52,260 nt of DNA. It comes from JBFHNV01 sp965365655 (GTDB lineage: Bacteria; Pseudomonadota; Gammaproteobacteria; HK1). Positions 8,724 to 17,130 of this stretch are shown here, in pieces. Numbering within the stretch: position 1 is the stretch's first letter; each line of letters starts with the position of its first letter. The position numbers and the translations under genes are program-made. The stretch covers positions 1 through 52,260 of the forward strand of contig CBDUCN010000004.1 of NCBI GenBank assembly GCA_965365655.1. Reading direction: 5' to 3'. Under the pieces are notes generated by a model. That model was not told the DNA's origin and searched no databases. It saw only the letters and a program-made list of their open reading frames with translations.

Positions 8724-9494
8724 TCAGCCGGCGGCGCTGCGCGACGCGCCGGGCGCCGCGCACACCGGGCAGGCCGGATCCTTGCGCAGCTTCAGCGTGC
8801 GCCACTCCATCGTCAGCGCGTCGATCATCACCACGCGCCCGGTCAGGGGCTCGCCCATGCCGACGAGCAGCTTCAGCGTCTCCACCGCCTGCACGCTGCC
8901 GGCGACGCCGAGCAGCGGCGCCAGCACGCCCACCTGGGAGCAGGCCTCGCCGTCGGTGGACGCGTCGTCGTACAGGCAGCGGTAGCACGGCGAGCCCGGA
9001 TCGCGGTTGTCGAACACGCTCACCTGCGCCTCGAAGCGCACCGCGGCGGCGGACACCAGCGGCGTCGCGTGGCGCACGCACAGGCGATTCAGCTCGAAGC
9101 GGCTCTCGAAGTTGTCGCTCGCGTCGACGACCACGTCGGCGAGGCGCACCTGCTCGTCCAGGTCGTCCCCGTCGGGGGCGAACGGGAGCGGCGTGACCGT
9201 CACGCCGGGGTTCAGCGCGTTCAGGGTGTCGCGGGCGGACGCGACCTTGTCGCGCCCGAGATCCGCGGTGCGGTGCAGGATCTGGCGCTGCAGGTTGGAC
9301 AGGTCCACGTGGTCGAAGTCGGCGATCGCGAGATGCCCGACGCCGCTCGCGGCGAGGTACATCGCGACCGGCGAGCCCAGCCCGCCGGCGCCCAGGATGA
9401 AGACCCGCGCCGCGAGCAGCCGTTCCTGGCCCGCGTCGCCGATCGGCGCCAGCAGCCGGTGGCGGCTGTAGCGCTCGCGCTGCTCGTCGTTCAT
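8724..9494 (-). CDS. moeB: Molybdopterin-synthase adenylyltransferase-like protein (MoeB/ThiF family)
   Basis: 256 residues, an E1-like enzyme that adenylates the C-terminal glycine of a small sulfur-carrier protein. Nucleotide motif GAGGLGSP; DASDNFESR; catalytic-cysteine segment EACSQVGVLAP; and two zinc CxxC pairs (CYRC and CPVC). MoeB and ThiF cannot be separated by sequence alone; MoeB is favoured by position, since moeB follows prmC in Pseudomonas-type genomes. ATG at 9492-9494 overlaps the prmC stop (ATGA), giving a coupled prfA-prmC-moeB operon. Its end is 12 bp from the convergent fbpB gene. Confidence 0.9.
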   Translation of the reverse strand: MNDEQRERYSRHRLLAPIGDAGQERLLAARVFILGAGGLGSPVAMYLAASGVGHLAIADFDHVDLSNLQRQILHRTADLGRDKVASARDTLNALNPGVTVTPLPFAPDGDDLDEQVRLADVVVDASDNFESRFELNRLCVRHATPLVSAAAVRFEAQVSVFDNRDPGSPCYRCLYDDASTDGEACSQVGVLAPLLGVAGSVQAVETLKLLVGMGEPLTGRVVMIDALTMEWRTLKLRKDPACPVCAAPGASRSAAG

Positions 9495-10369
9495 GGCGTG
9501 GATTGTAACGACACGCCCGCCGCGGCACGCCGGCCCTCGGTGACCCGCTCGCGGCCCTCGAGATCGCGGTGGGTGGCCACCGCGGCCAGGCCCGCCGCGG
9601 CGAACAGCGCGCGCACCGCCGCGCCCTGCTGCGCGCCGTGCTCCACCAGCAGCCAGCCGCCCGGGACCAGGCAGCGCGGCGCGCCGGCGGCGAGCGCGCG
9701 CAGCGCGTCCAGGCCGTCCGCGCCCGAGACCAGCGCGTCGCGGGGCTCGTGGGGCAGGTCGCCCCGGGCGAGGTGCGGGTCCGCGGCCGCGACGTACGGC
9801 GGGTTGCTGACCAGCAGATCGAAGCGCTCCGCGGCGAACGCCGAGAGCCACCGCGCGCACACCAGGCGGACCCGGCGCGGCGCGTGGCGGGCCACGTTGC
9901 GCGCCGCGACGGCGAGCGCGGCGCGGCTCTCGTCGCTCGCGATCACCGCGACCCGCGGCCGCTCGCGGGCCAGCGCGAGCGCGACCGCACCGCTGCCGGT
10001 GCCGAGATCGCCGACGCGGGCCGCGGCGCCCGGGGGCAGGCGATGCAGCGCGCACTCCACCAGGCGCTCCGTCTCGTGGCGCGGGATCAGCACCGCGGGC
10101 GACACGTCCAGGTCCAGCGACCAGAACTCGCGCCGGCCGAGCAGGTAGGCGATGGGCTCGCCCCCGCGGCGGCGCGCGGCGAGCGCGCGCGCCGCGTGCG
10201 CCTGCTCGGGCGCGGCCGGGTCGCGGTCGTGCGCTATGAGCCACGCGCGCGGGCGCGCCAGCGCGGCGCTCAGGATCAGGTCCGCGTCGCGGGCCGCGTC
10301 GGTGCCGCCGCCCAGCGTGGCGCGAAGCTCGGCGCGCAGCGCGGCGACGCTGGCCGCCGGGGCGCTCAC
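9491..10369 (-). CDS. prmC: Release factor glutamine N5-methyltransferase PrmC (HemK)
   Basis: 292 residues. It methylates the glutamine of the GGQ motif of release factors using SAM. N-terminal helical domain, then the SAM site GDLGTGSGAVALAL and the catalytic NPPY in VSNPPYVAA. The start is a GTG (10367-10369) overlapping the prfA stop as GTGA, which fixes the start by translational coupling; the frame is open upstream only within prfA. Substrate and enzyme genes are adjacent, the usual arrangement. Confidence 0.95.
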   Translation of the reverse strand: MSAPAASVAALRAELRATLGGGTDAARDADLILSAALARPRAWLIAHDRDPAAPEQAHAARALAARRRGGEPIAYLLGRREFWSLDLDVSPAVLIPRHETERLVECALHRLPPGAAARVGDLGTGSGAVALALARERPRVAVIASDESRAALAVAARNVARHAPRRVRLVCARWLSAFAAERFDLLVSNPPYVAAADPHLARGDLPHEPRDALVSGADGLDALRALAAGAPRCLVPGGWLLVEHGAQQGAAVRALFAAAGLAAVATHRDLEGRERVTEGRRAAAGVSLQSTP

Positions 10370-11448
10370 TCCGCGAGTGCCGCCAGCAGCTCCGCCTGGT
10401 CCTCCGCGATCAGCGGCTCGACGACGGCGTCCAGGTCGCCCTCCATCACCTCCGCGAGCTTGTACAGCGTGAGATTGATGCGGTGGTCGGTGACGCGGCC
10501 CTGCGGGAAGTTGTACGTGCGGATGCGCTGCGAGCGGTCGCCGCTGCCGACCAGCAGCTTGCGCGTGCTGGCGTGTGCCTGCTCCTGGCGCTCGCGCTCC
10601 GCGGCCAGCAGGCGCGCCTTGAGCAGCGACATCGCGCGGGCGCGGTTCTTGTGCTGCGAGCGCTCGTCCTGGCACTCCACGACCATGCCGCTCGGCAGGT
10701 GGGTGATGCGGATCGCGGAGTCGGTCTTGTTCACGTGCTGGCCGCCGGCGCCGGACGCGCGGTAGGTGTCGATGCGCAGGTCCGCCGCGTTGATCTCCAC
10801 GTCCTCGATCTCGTCCATCTCCGGCAGCACCGCGACGGTGCACGCCGAGGTGTGGATGCGGCCCTGGGACTCGGTCTCCGGCACGCGCTGCACGCGGTGG
10901 CCGCCGGACTCGTACTTCAGCCGCGCGTACGCGCCGCGGCCCACGACGCGCGTGATCACCTCCTTGTAGCCGCCGTGCTCGCCGGGGTGCTCGCTGAGCA
11001 CCTCGATCTGCCAGCCGCGGCGCTCGGCGTAGCGCGCGTACATGCGCAGCAGGTCGCCGGCGAACAGCGACGCCTCGTCGCCGCCGGTGCCGGCGCGGAT
11101 CTCGAGGTAGAGGTTGCGCTCGTCGGCCGGGTCGCGGGGCACCAGCAGGCGCCGCAGCTCGCGCTCCAGGCGCTCGGCGTCCGCGTCGGCCTGCGCCGCC
11201 TCGTCCTCGGCGAGCGCGCGCAGCTCCGCGTCGCCGTCGTCGTCCATCGCGCGCGCCGACGCGCCCGCGTCGCGGGCCGCGCGCCACGCGGCGAAGCACG
11301 AAGCGACCGGGTCCAGCTCCGCGTACTCGCGCGACAGGTCGCGGAAGCGTGCGTTGTCGGCGATCACGTCCGGCTCCGCGAGCAGGGAACGGACTTCGTC
11401 GAGGCGCTCGTGGAGCGCCTCGAGCTTCTCGAGCATGCGGGCGTTCAT
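10366..11448 (-). CDS. prfA: Peptide chain release factor 1
   Basis: 360 residues, the length of E. coli RF1. It recognises UAA/UAG and triggers peptide release. Visible are the codon-recognition tripeptide PET in VQRVPETESQGR (PxT marks RF1 rather than RF2) and the catalytic GGQ in SGAGGQHVNKTDSA. The ATG at 11446-11448 gives MNARMLEKLEAL; a second ATG four codons in (11434-11436) is possible, and no strong Shine-Dalgarno helps decide. Its usual upstream partner hemA is absent: the divergent TPR gene starts 200 bp away. Confidence 0.96.
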   Translation of the reverse strand: MNARMLEKLEALHERLDEVRSLLAEPDVIADNARFRDLSREYAELDPVASCFAAWRAARDAGASARAMDDDGDAELRALAEDEAAQADADAERLERELRRLLVPRDPADERNLYLEIRAGTGGDEASLFAGDLLRMYARYAERRGWQIEVLSEHPGEHGGYKEVITRVVGRGAYARLKYESGGHRVQRVPETESQGRIHTSACTVAVLPEMDEIEDVEINAADLRIDTYRASGAGGQHVNKTDSAIRITHLPSGMVVECQDERSQHKNRARAMSLLKARLLAAERERQEQAHASTRKLLVGSGDRSQRIRTYNFPQGRVTDHRINLTLYKLAEVMEGDLDAVVEPLIAEDQAELLAALAE

Positions 11449-11597
11449 CGGATTCGGCAGCGAAACCGTGGCGATGCGGGCCGGCGCATCGGGCCGCGAT
11501 CGTGGGGCAAGGCCGCGCGGCGCGGCAAGTGACGCCGGCCCGTGATCATCGCGCGCGGCGTGACCGCCATCTCTGTCCGGCCCGTGAGGGCCCGGGG

Positions 11598-11603
11598 TAT
11601 AGT
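11598..11603 (+). promoter_or_regulatory. Likely -10 element (TATAGT) of the TPR-lolB-ispE operon
   Basis: TATAGT lies inside GGGTATAGTCCCGC (11595-11608), 45 bp before the TPR start. The same 14-mer occurs in front of lhr (27973-27986). The -35 region is weak (CTGTCC near 11573, long spacer). Confidence 0.5.
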
Positions 11604-11647
11604 CCCGCGAGATCCACCGACGCGCCCGTCCGGGCGCCGAACGCCTC

Positions 11648-13489
11648 ATGAAAGCGACCCGCTCCCTGCTGGCCCTGTACCTGCTGTCCGGCCTCGCCAT
11701 CACGGGCTGCGCGACCGCGCAGACGGGCGGGCAGCCCGCGCTGGTCGCGGACTCCCGCGCGGGCGCCGCGACGCCGGCCGCGGATGACGCGATCCGTGCC
11801 GACGTGCAGGGCGACGTGCCGGCGGATCCGCCGGCCGAGGCGCCCGCGGGCGCAGGCCGCGGTGCGGGCCCGGCGCCCGCCGCGCACGCGGAGCCCGTCG
11901 ATGCGCCGGTGGACGTGGATGCCGTGTACCGCGTGCTGGTCGCCGAGTTCGCGGGCCGCCGTGGCGAGCTTCCGCTGGCCCTGGACAACTACCTGAGCGT
12001 CGCCCGCCGGACCCGCGACCCGGCGGTCGCGGAACGGGCCGTGCGCATCGCCGTGTACGCGCGCGACCCGGAGCGCGCGATCGAGGCGGCGCAGCTGTGG
12101 GCCGCCGCCGCCGAGCCGGATCACGAGGCCCGCCAGGTGCTGGGTGCGCTGCTGGTGCGCGCCGACCGCCTGCCGGAGGCGAAGCAGGTGCTCACCGACC
12201 TCGCCGCCGAGCGCGCGGAGGACGACCCGGCGATCTTCCCCCGGATTGCGAACATGTTGTCCCGCGAGCGTTCCGGCAGCGCCAGCGTGACGGTCATGGA
12301 GGCGGTGGTCAGCGGCCACTCCGACAATGTCGAGGCGCAGTTCGCGTACGCGCAGCTGCTCGGACGCTTCGGCGAGTTCGACAAGGCGGTGGGCGTGGTG
12401 CAGCGCCTGCGCGGCCTGGACCCGGACAACGAGCAGGTCGCGGTGTACGAGGCGCAGGTGCTGAAGCGCCAGAACCGGGACGCGGAGGCGATCGAGCGCC
12501 TCGGCGCGTACGTGGGGGAGCACCCGGACGCGGACACCGCCCGCCTGACCTACGCGCGCCTGCTGGTCGACGCGAAGCGTTACGACGAGGCGCGCGAGGA
12601 GTTCCGCCTGCTCGCCGAATCCGCGCCCGAGAACACCGACATCGCTTACGCGCTGGGGCTGCTGCTGCTGCAGACCAACGACCTGACCGCCGCCGAGGAG
12701 CAGTTCCTGAAGCTCGTCGACGTGCCGGACCGGCGCTCGACCGCGTGGTACTACATCGCCCAGATCCAGGAGAACACGAACCGCCCGCAGGAGGCGCTGG
12801 AGTCGTACCGGCGGGTGGACCGCGGCGAGCACGAGCTGAACGCGCAGATCCGGGTCGCGGTGCTGGTCGCGGACGGCGGCGACATCGCCGCCGCGCGGCG
12901 CCACCTGCACGCGCTGCGCGGGCGCAATCGCCAGGAGTCGGTGCGCATCTTCCGGGCGGAGGCCGAGATCCTCACCCGGGCGGAGGAGCTCGACACCGCG
13001 ATGACGGTCTACGACGAAGCGCTGGACGAGTTCCCGAAGGACACCGGACTGCTGTACGCGCGGGCGATGCTCGCGGCGCGCCTGGACCGCATCGACGTGG
13101 TCGAGCGCGACCTGCGCGACGTCCTGGAGCGCGAGCCCGACAACGGCGACGCGCTGAACGCGCTGGGCTACACCCTCGCCGACCGCACCGAGCGCTACGA
13201 GGAGGCCTACGAGCTCATCAAGCGCGCGTACGAGCTCAAGCCCGACGACCACTACGTCGTCGACAGCATGGGCTGGGTGCTCTACCGCCTGGGCCGGCTG
13301 GACGAGGCCATACGCCACCTGCGTCGTGCGCTGGAGCTCAAGCCGGACCCCGAGGTGGCCGCGCACCTCGGCGAGGTGCTGTGGGTGGCTGGCGACCGCG
13401 ACGGCGCGAAGCAGGTCTGGACCACCGCTCTGGAGGAGCGGCCCGAGGACAAGCGGCTGCTCGACGTGATGCAGCGTTTCGGGCTCTGA
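11648..13489 (+). CDS. TPR-repeat outer-membrane lipoprotein
   Basis: 613 residues. Lipoprotein signal with lipobox ITGC (C21) and Ala/Thr residues after it, which favours outer-membrane sorting. A low-complexity Ala/Pro linker (about 45-90) leads into many tetratricopeptide repeats, best seen at the C-terminus (ALNALGYTLADRTERYEEA; YVVDSMGWVLYRLGRLDEA; HLGEVLWVAGDRDGA). Same family and position as the PA4667-type protein next to lolB in pseudomonads. Function unproven; envelope biogenesis scaffold is plausible. It is followed by a 154-bp gap, then lolB. Confidence 0.9.
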   Translation: MKATRSLLALYLLSGLAITGCATAQTGGQPALVADSRAGAATPAADDAIRADVQGDVPADPPAEAPAGAGRGAGPAPAAHAEPVDAPVDVDAVYRVLVAEFAGRRGELPLALDNYLSVARRTRDPAVAERAVRIAVYARDPERAIEAAQLWAAAAEPDHEARQVLGALLVRADRLPEAKQVLTDLAAERAEDDPAIFPRIANMLSRERSGSASVTVMEAVVSGHSDNVEAQFAYAQLLGRFGEFDKAVGVVQRLRGLDPDNEQVAVYEAQVLKRQNRDAEAIERLGAYVGEHPDADTARLTYARLLVDAKRYDEAREEFRLLAESAPENTDIAYALGLLLLQTNDLTAAEEQFLKLVDVPDRRSTAWYYIAQIQENTNRPQEALESYRRVDRGEHELNAQIRVAVLVADGGDIAAARRHLHALRGRNRQESVRIFRAEAEILTRAEELDTAMTVYDEALDEFPKDTGLLYARAMLAARLDRIDVVERDLRDVLEREPDNGDALNALGYTLADRTERYEEAYELIKRAYELKPDDHYVVDSMGWVLYRLGRLDEAIRHLRRALELKPDPEVAAHLGEVLWVAGDRDGAKQVWTTALEERPEDKRLLDVMQRFGL

Positions 13490-13643
13490 GGTCCCGTGAC
13501 GCTCGCGCCACGCCCGCTTCGACGCGCGCCGCGCGTCCGTCGAACGCGGCGCGGCGACGGGCACGGCATCCACGCGCGCTGAGAGCGCGTACGCGGCGCC
13601 CGCGTCGCGGCACGCGCGGTCGCGGCTCCACGCCAGGTCAGCC

Positions 13644-14258
13644 ATGCGGCACATCTCCCTGCTCCGCCCCGGTGCCACTGCCGCACTGGCGCTGCTGATC
13701 GCGGCCTGCGCCGCTCCGGGCCCCGGTGCGCCGGACGGGCGGCAGGCAGCCTGGGACGCGCACAGCGCATGGCTGGCCGGCCTCGGCGACTGGCGGGTCG
13801 CCGGACGCGTCGCGGTGTCCACCGCGGACGACGGCTTCACGGCCAGCGTGCGCTGGCGCCAGGCCGGGGACGGCTACCGGGTGCAGCTCGACGGGCCGTT
13901 CGGCCAGGGCGCGGTGCGCATCACCGGCGACCGCGACGGCGTGGAGCTGCGCACCGCGGACGGACGCACGGCACGCGCCGGCACGCCGGAGGCGCTGGCC
14001 GCGGGAGAGCTGGGCGTGTCGCTGCCGCTGTCCGCGCTGCGCTGGTGGCTCACCGGCCGCCCGGCACCCGGCGCGGCGCCGGACGTGCTGGAGCTCGACT
14101 GGGCCGGGCGCCTGGAGCGCCTGGAGCAGCTCGGCTGGAGCGTGCGCGTGAGCGAGTACGCGCGCGCCGGCGGGGGCGACCTGCCGGCGCGCCTCGAGAT
14201 ACGCCGCGGCGAGGTGCAGGCGCGCTTCGTGCTGGGCCGCTGGCAGGTGGGATCGTGA
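13644..14258 (+). CDS. lolB: Outer-membrane lipoprotein receptor LolB
   Basis: 204 residues (E. coli 207). LolB accepts lipoproteins from LolA and inserts them in the outer membrane, and is itself a lipoprotein: lipobox IAAC, C22. Family features are WRVAGRVAVSTADDGFTASVRWRQ, the central LDGPFGQGAVRITGD, and LRWWLTGRPAPGA. A short AGG four bases upstream of ATG 13644 is a weak RBS. The 3' end overlaps the ispE GTG (GTGA), so the two are coupled. The preceding gap contains GC-rich inverted sequence (TTCGACG ... CGTCCGTCGAA) but no clear terminator. Confidence 0.93.
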   Translation: MRHISLLRPGATAALALLIAACAAPGPGAPDGRQAAWDAHSAWLAGLGDWRVAGRVAVSTADDGFTASVRWRQAGDGYRVQLDGPFGQGAVRITGDRDGVELRTADGRTARAGTPEALAAGELGVSLPLSALRWWLTGRPAPGAAPDVLELDWAGRLERLEQLGWSVRVSEYARAGGGDLPARLEIRRGEVQARFVLGRWQVGS

Positions 14259-15160
14259 CCCCGGCGCTGGCGCTGCCGGCGCCCGCGAAGCTGAACCTGT
14301 TCCTGCACGTGACGGGCCGCCGCGCCGACGGCTACCACCGCCTGGAGACGCTGTTCCAGCTCCTGGACCGGGGCGACCGGGTCGAGCTGTGGCTCGAGGA
14401 CGGGCCCGGGATCCGCCGCGCGGGAGACCTGCCCGGCGTGCCGGAGGACGCCGACCTCACGGTGCGCGCGGCGCGCGCGCTGGCCCGGCACGCGGGCGTG
14501 GACCGCGGGGCCGCGATCCGGGTGCACAAGACGCTGCCGCTAGGCGGCGGGCTGGGCGGCGGCAGCTCCGACGCCGCGGCGGTGCTGCTGGGTCTGGACC
14601 GCCTGTGGGGGCTGGACCTCGGGCTGGACACCCTGGCCGCGCTGGGCCTGGAGCTCGGCGCCGACGTGCCGGTGTTCGTGCGCGGGCGCTCCGCGTTCGC
14701 GACCGGGGTCGGAGAGCGGCTGCGGCCGGCGGCCATCGCGCCGTCCTGGTACCTGGTCGTGCGCCCTCCGGCGTCGGTGTCCACCGCGGCGGTCTTCGGC
14801 GCGCCTTCGTTGACACGTGATACCCCCCCTTCGACAATACGCGGCTTTCCCTGGGGAATTGACACCCAGCAGGGGCTGGAGCGCCTCCTCGCGCGCACCC
14901 GCAACGACTGCAGCGCGGTGGTGCGCGCACTGGCGCCGGCGGTGGCCCGGGCCGAGTCCGCGCTCGCGGCGCTCGGGCCGGTGCGCATGACCGGGACCGG
15001 CGCGTGCCTGTTCGTGCGCTTCCGGGACCGGGCGGCCGCGCAGGACGCGCTCGGTCGGGTAGAGGGCGGGCTGGGCCGGGGGCCGGACGGGACGCTCGAG
15101 GCCTTCGTCGCCCGCGGCGTCGATCGATCGCCGCTGCACGCGGCGCTGGAGGCCGCGTGA
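14255..15160 (+). CDS. ispE: 4-diphosphocytidyl-2-C-methyl-D-erythritol kinase
   Basis: 301 residues. It phosphorylates CDP-ME in the MEP isoprenoid pathway. GHMP kinase motifs: PAKLNLFLHVTGRRADGYH at the N-terminus, the ATP loop LPLGGGLGGGSSDAA, and GPVRMTGTGACLF near the C-terminus. The start is GTG 14255, four-base overlap with lolB and AGGTGG just upstream. Codons 186-202 are conspicuously AT-rich and use codons rare here (TTG, ACA, CGT, ATA, ATT), coinciding with a consensus-like promoter inside the gene (14810-14838). Confidence 0.95.
   Translation: MTPALALPAPAKLNLFLHVTGRRADGYHRLETLFQLLDRGDRVELWLEDGPGIRRAGDLPGVPEDADLTVRAARALARHAGVDRGAAIRVHKTLPLGGGLGGGSSDAAAVLLGLDRLWGLDLGLDTLAALGLELGADVPVFVRGRSAFATGVGERLRPAAIAPSWYLVVRPPASVSTAAVFGAPSLTRDTPPSTIRGFPWGIDTQQGLERLLARTRNDCSAVVRALAPAVARAESALAALGPVRMTGTGACLFVRFRDRAAAQDALGRVEGGLGRGPDGTLEAFVARGVDRSPLHAALEAA
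14810..14838 (+). promoter_or_regulatory. Promoter inside ispE, likely for tRNA-Gln and prs
   Basis: TTGACA (14810-14815, perfect -35), 17-bp spacer, GACAAT (14833-14838, 4 of 6 for -10). It lies about 340 bp before tRNA-Gln and about 470 bp before prs. The overlapping codons are unusual for this genome, suggesting the DNA sequence itself is conserved. No promoter-like sequence was seen between ispE and the tRNA. Confidence 0.65.
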
Positions 15161-15180
15161 CACGGGGCGCGCGGCGCCGA

Positions 15181-15254
15181 TGGGGTGTGGCCAAGCGGTA
15201 AGGCACCGGGTTTTGATCCCGGGATCCCAGGTTCGAATCCTGGCACCCCAGCCA
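15181..15254 (+). tRNA. tRNA-Gln (anticodon TTG)
   Basis: Full cloverleaf: acceptor TGGGGTG (15181-15187) pairs with CACCCCA (15244-15250); G discriminator, and the CCA end is encoded (15252-15254). Anticodon stem CCGGG/CCCGG with loop TTTTGAT, anticodon TTG at 15213-15215. T arm GTTCGAATC. It lies 20 bp after ispE and 57 bp before prs, as in related genomes. Confidence 0.97.
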
Positions 15255-15311
15255 ATTGAGTGGATGCGCACGATGGTCGACCGGTTGCTGGCAACCGACA
15301 CGGGAACGGGC

Positions 15312-16298
15312 ATGGCGAACGAACGCTTCAGCCGCGAGCACCTGCCCGCGAGCAGCGCGATGATGGTCTTCACCGGCACCGCCAACCCGGGGCTCGCCGA
15401 GGAGGTGGTGGAGCGCCTGCGCCTGCCGCTCGGCAAGGCCGTCGTGGACCGCTTCAGCGACGGCGAGGTCATGGTCGAGATCATCGACTCGGTGCGCGGC
15501 AAGGACGTGTTCGTCGTGCAGCCCACCTGCCGCCCGGGCAACGACAACCTGCTCGAGCTGCTGATGCTCATCGACGCGCTGAAGCGCGCGTCGGCGCGGC
15601 GGGTGACCGCGGTGATGCCGTACATGGGCTACGCGCGCCAGGATCGAAGGCCGCGCTCGTCGCGGGTGCCGATCTCGGCGAAGGTGGTCGCGAACATGGT
15701 CTCCGCGGTGGGCGCCGACCGGGTGCTCACGATGGATCTGCACGCGGACCAGATACAGGGCTTCTTCAGCATCCCGGTGGACAACATCTACGCGTCGCCG
15801 GTGCTGCTGGGCGACATCTGGAAGCACACCTACGAAGACCTGATGGTGGTCTCGCCGGACGTCGGCGGCGTGGTCCGCGCACGCGCCATCGCGCGCCGCC
15901 TCGATGACGCCGATCTCGCGATCATCGACAAGCGCCGCCCGCGCGCCAACGAGGCGCAGGTGATGAACATCATCGGCGACGTGAGCGGGCGCACCTGCGT
16001 ACTGGTAGACGACATGGCAGACACCGCCGGCACGCTGTGCAACGCCGCCGGCGCGCTGAAGGACCACGGTGCGGTCAAGGTCGTGGCCTACTGCACGCAC
16101 GCCGTGCTCTCGGGCAAGGCGGTGCTGAACATCGAGAACTCCGAGCTCGACGAGCTCGTGGTGACCAACACGATCCCGCTGAGCGACGCGGCGGCCGCGT
16201 GCGCGCGGATCCGCCAGCTCAGCATCGCGGAGCTGATCGCCGAGAGCATCCGCCGCGTCCACGAAGAGGAATCCATCGGCACCCTGTTCATGGACTGA
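15312..16298 (+). CDS. prs: Ribose-phosphate pyrophosphokinase (PRPP synthetase)
   Basis: 328 residues from ATG 15312. It makes PRPP from ribose 5-phosphate and ATP for nucleotide, His and Trp synthesis. Motifs are FSDGEVMVEI, MPYMGYARQDR, TMDLHADQIQGFF and the PRPP loop VDDMADTAGTL. The frame is open back through the tRNA gene, so the start is uncertain: ATG 15312 (GGGAACGGG upstream) gives a 16-residue extension over the usual N-terminus; ATG 15360 (MMVFTGTANP, 312 residues) aligns better with E. coli but has no RBS. Probably transcribed with tRNA-Gln from the ispE-internal promoter. Confidence 0.93.
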   Translation: MANERFSREHLPASSAMMVFTGTANPGLAEEVVERLRLPLGKAVVDRFSDGEVMVEIIDSVRGKDVFVVQPTCRPGNDNLLELLMLIDALKRASARRVTAVMPYMGYARQDRRPRSSRVPISAKVVANMVSAVGADRVLTMDLHADQIQGFFSIPVDNIYASPVLLGDIWKHTYEDLMVVSPDVGGVVRARAIARRLDDADLAIIDKRRPRANEAQVMNIIGDVSGRTCVLVDDMADTAGTLCNAAGALKDHGAVKVVAYCTHAVLSGKAVLNIENSELDELVVTNTIPLSDAAAACARIRQLSIAELIAESIRRVHEEESIGTLFMD

Positions 16299-16363
16299 GG
16301 CCACGCACTCCCGCAGGCCGGGTCCATGCATACGAATTCGAACTCGAACGGAGCGAAACAGTC

Positions 16364-17047
16364 ATGAGCGAATACGAGGTCAGCGCCGAGGTGCGCAACG
16401 AGACCGGCAAGGGCGCGATGCGCCGCCTGCGCGCCACCGGGTGGATCCCGGGGGTCATCTACGGCGCCGGCAAGGAGCCCGCGAACATCGCGCTGAAGAG
16501 CAACGACCTGCGCAAGCAGCTCGAGAACGAGGCGTTCTTCTCGCACATCCTCACGGTCACGGTGGGCAACGAGAAGCAGCAGGCGGTGCTCAAGGATCTG
16601 CAGCGCAATCCCGCGAACCTGCAGGTGAGCCACGTCGATTTCCTGCGCGTGTCGGCCACCGAAGCGATCACGATGCGCGTGCCGCTGCACTTCGCGAACG
16701 AGAACGTCGCTCCCGGGCGCAAGGCGGGCGGCGTGTTCAGCCACCTGATGAACGACGTCGAGATCAGCTGCCTGCCGGGCGACCTGCCCGAGTACATCGA
16801 GGTGGACGTCGCGGCGATGGCGCTCGGTGACGCGCTGCACCTGTCGCAGCTCGTGCTGCCGCAGGGCGTGACGCTGACCACCGACGTCTCCGATCCCGAC
16901 CACGACCACACGCTGGTCACCCTCGCGATGCCGCACGATCTGGACATGGGCGAGGAAGAGGGCGAGGAGGGCGCCGAGGAGACCAGCGCCGAGGTGCCGA
17001 CCGTCTCCGAGGACGAAGAGGGCGGCGAGTCCTCCGAAGAGGACTGA
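16364..17047 (+). CDS. rplY: 50S ribosomal protein L25, long (CTC) form
   Basis: 227 residues. It binds 5S rRNA. The N-terminal L25 domain (about 1-95: RNETGKGAMRRLRATGWIPGVIYG; LKDLQRNPANLQVSHVDFLRV) is followed by the C-terminal TL5/CTC beta domain and ends in a strongly acidic tail of about 30 residues rich in Glu. ATG 16364 has GGAG at 16350-16353. Sits between prs and pth as in other gammaproteobacteria. Confidence 0.95.
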   Translation: MSEYEVSAEVRNETGKGAMRRLRATGWIPGVIYGAGKEPANIALKSNDLRKQLENEAFFSHILTVTVGNEKQQAVLKDLQRNPANLQVSHVDFLRVSATEAITMRVPLHFANENVAPGRKAGGVFSHLMNDVEISCLPGDLPEYIEVDVAAMALGDALHLSQLVLPQGVTLTTDVSDPDHDHTLVTLAMPHDLDMGEEEGEEGAEETSAEVPTVSEDEEGGESSEED

Positions 17048-17130
17048 TCCCGCTCCCCGTCCCGCGTGCCCGCGCCGCGGCCGGCGTGCCGCGGCCGCGG
17101 CGCGCCGTCTCGCGGCGGCGGGAGCGGAAG

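Noticed and set aside
14859..14864. Second TTGACA in ispE
   Set aside because: No -10 hexamer at 16-18 bp; GC-rich sequence follows.
15212..15225. FNR-like TTGAT-CCCG-GGATC sequence
   Set aside because: It is the anticodon arm of tRNA-Gln; symmetry comes from the stem.
15180..15311. N-terminal extension of prs through the tRNA
   Set aside because: The extension is read from the tRNA-Gln gene and has no PRPP synthetase similarity.
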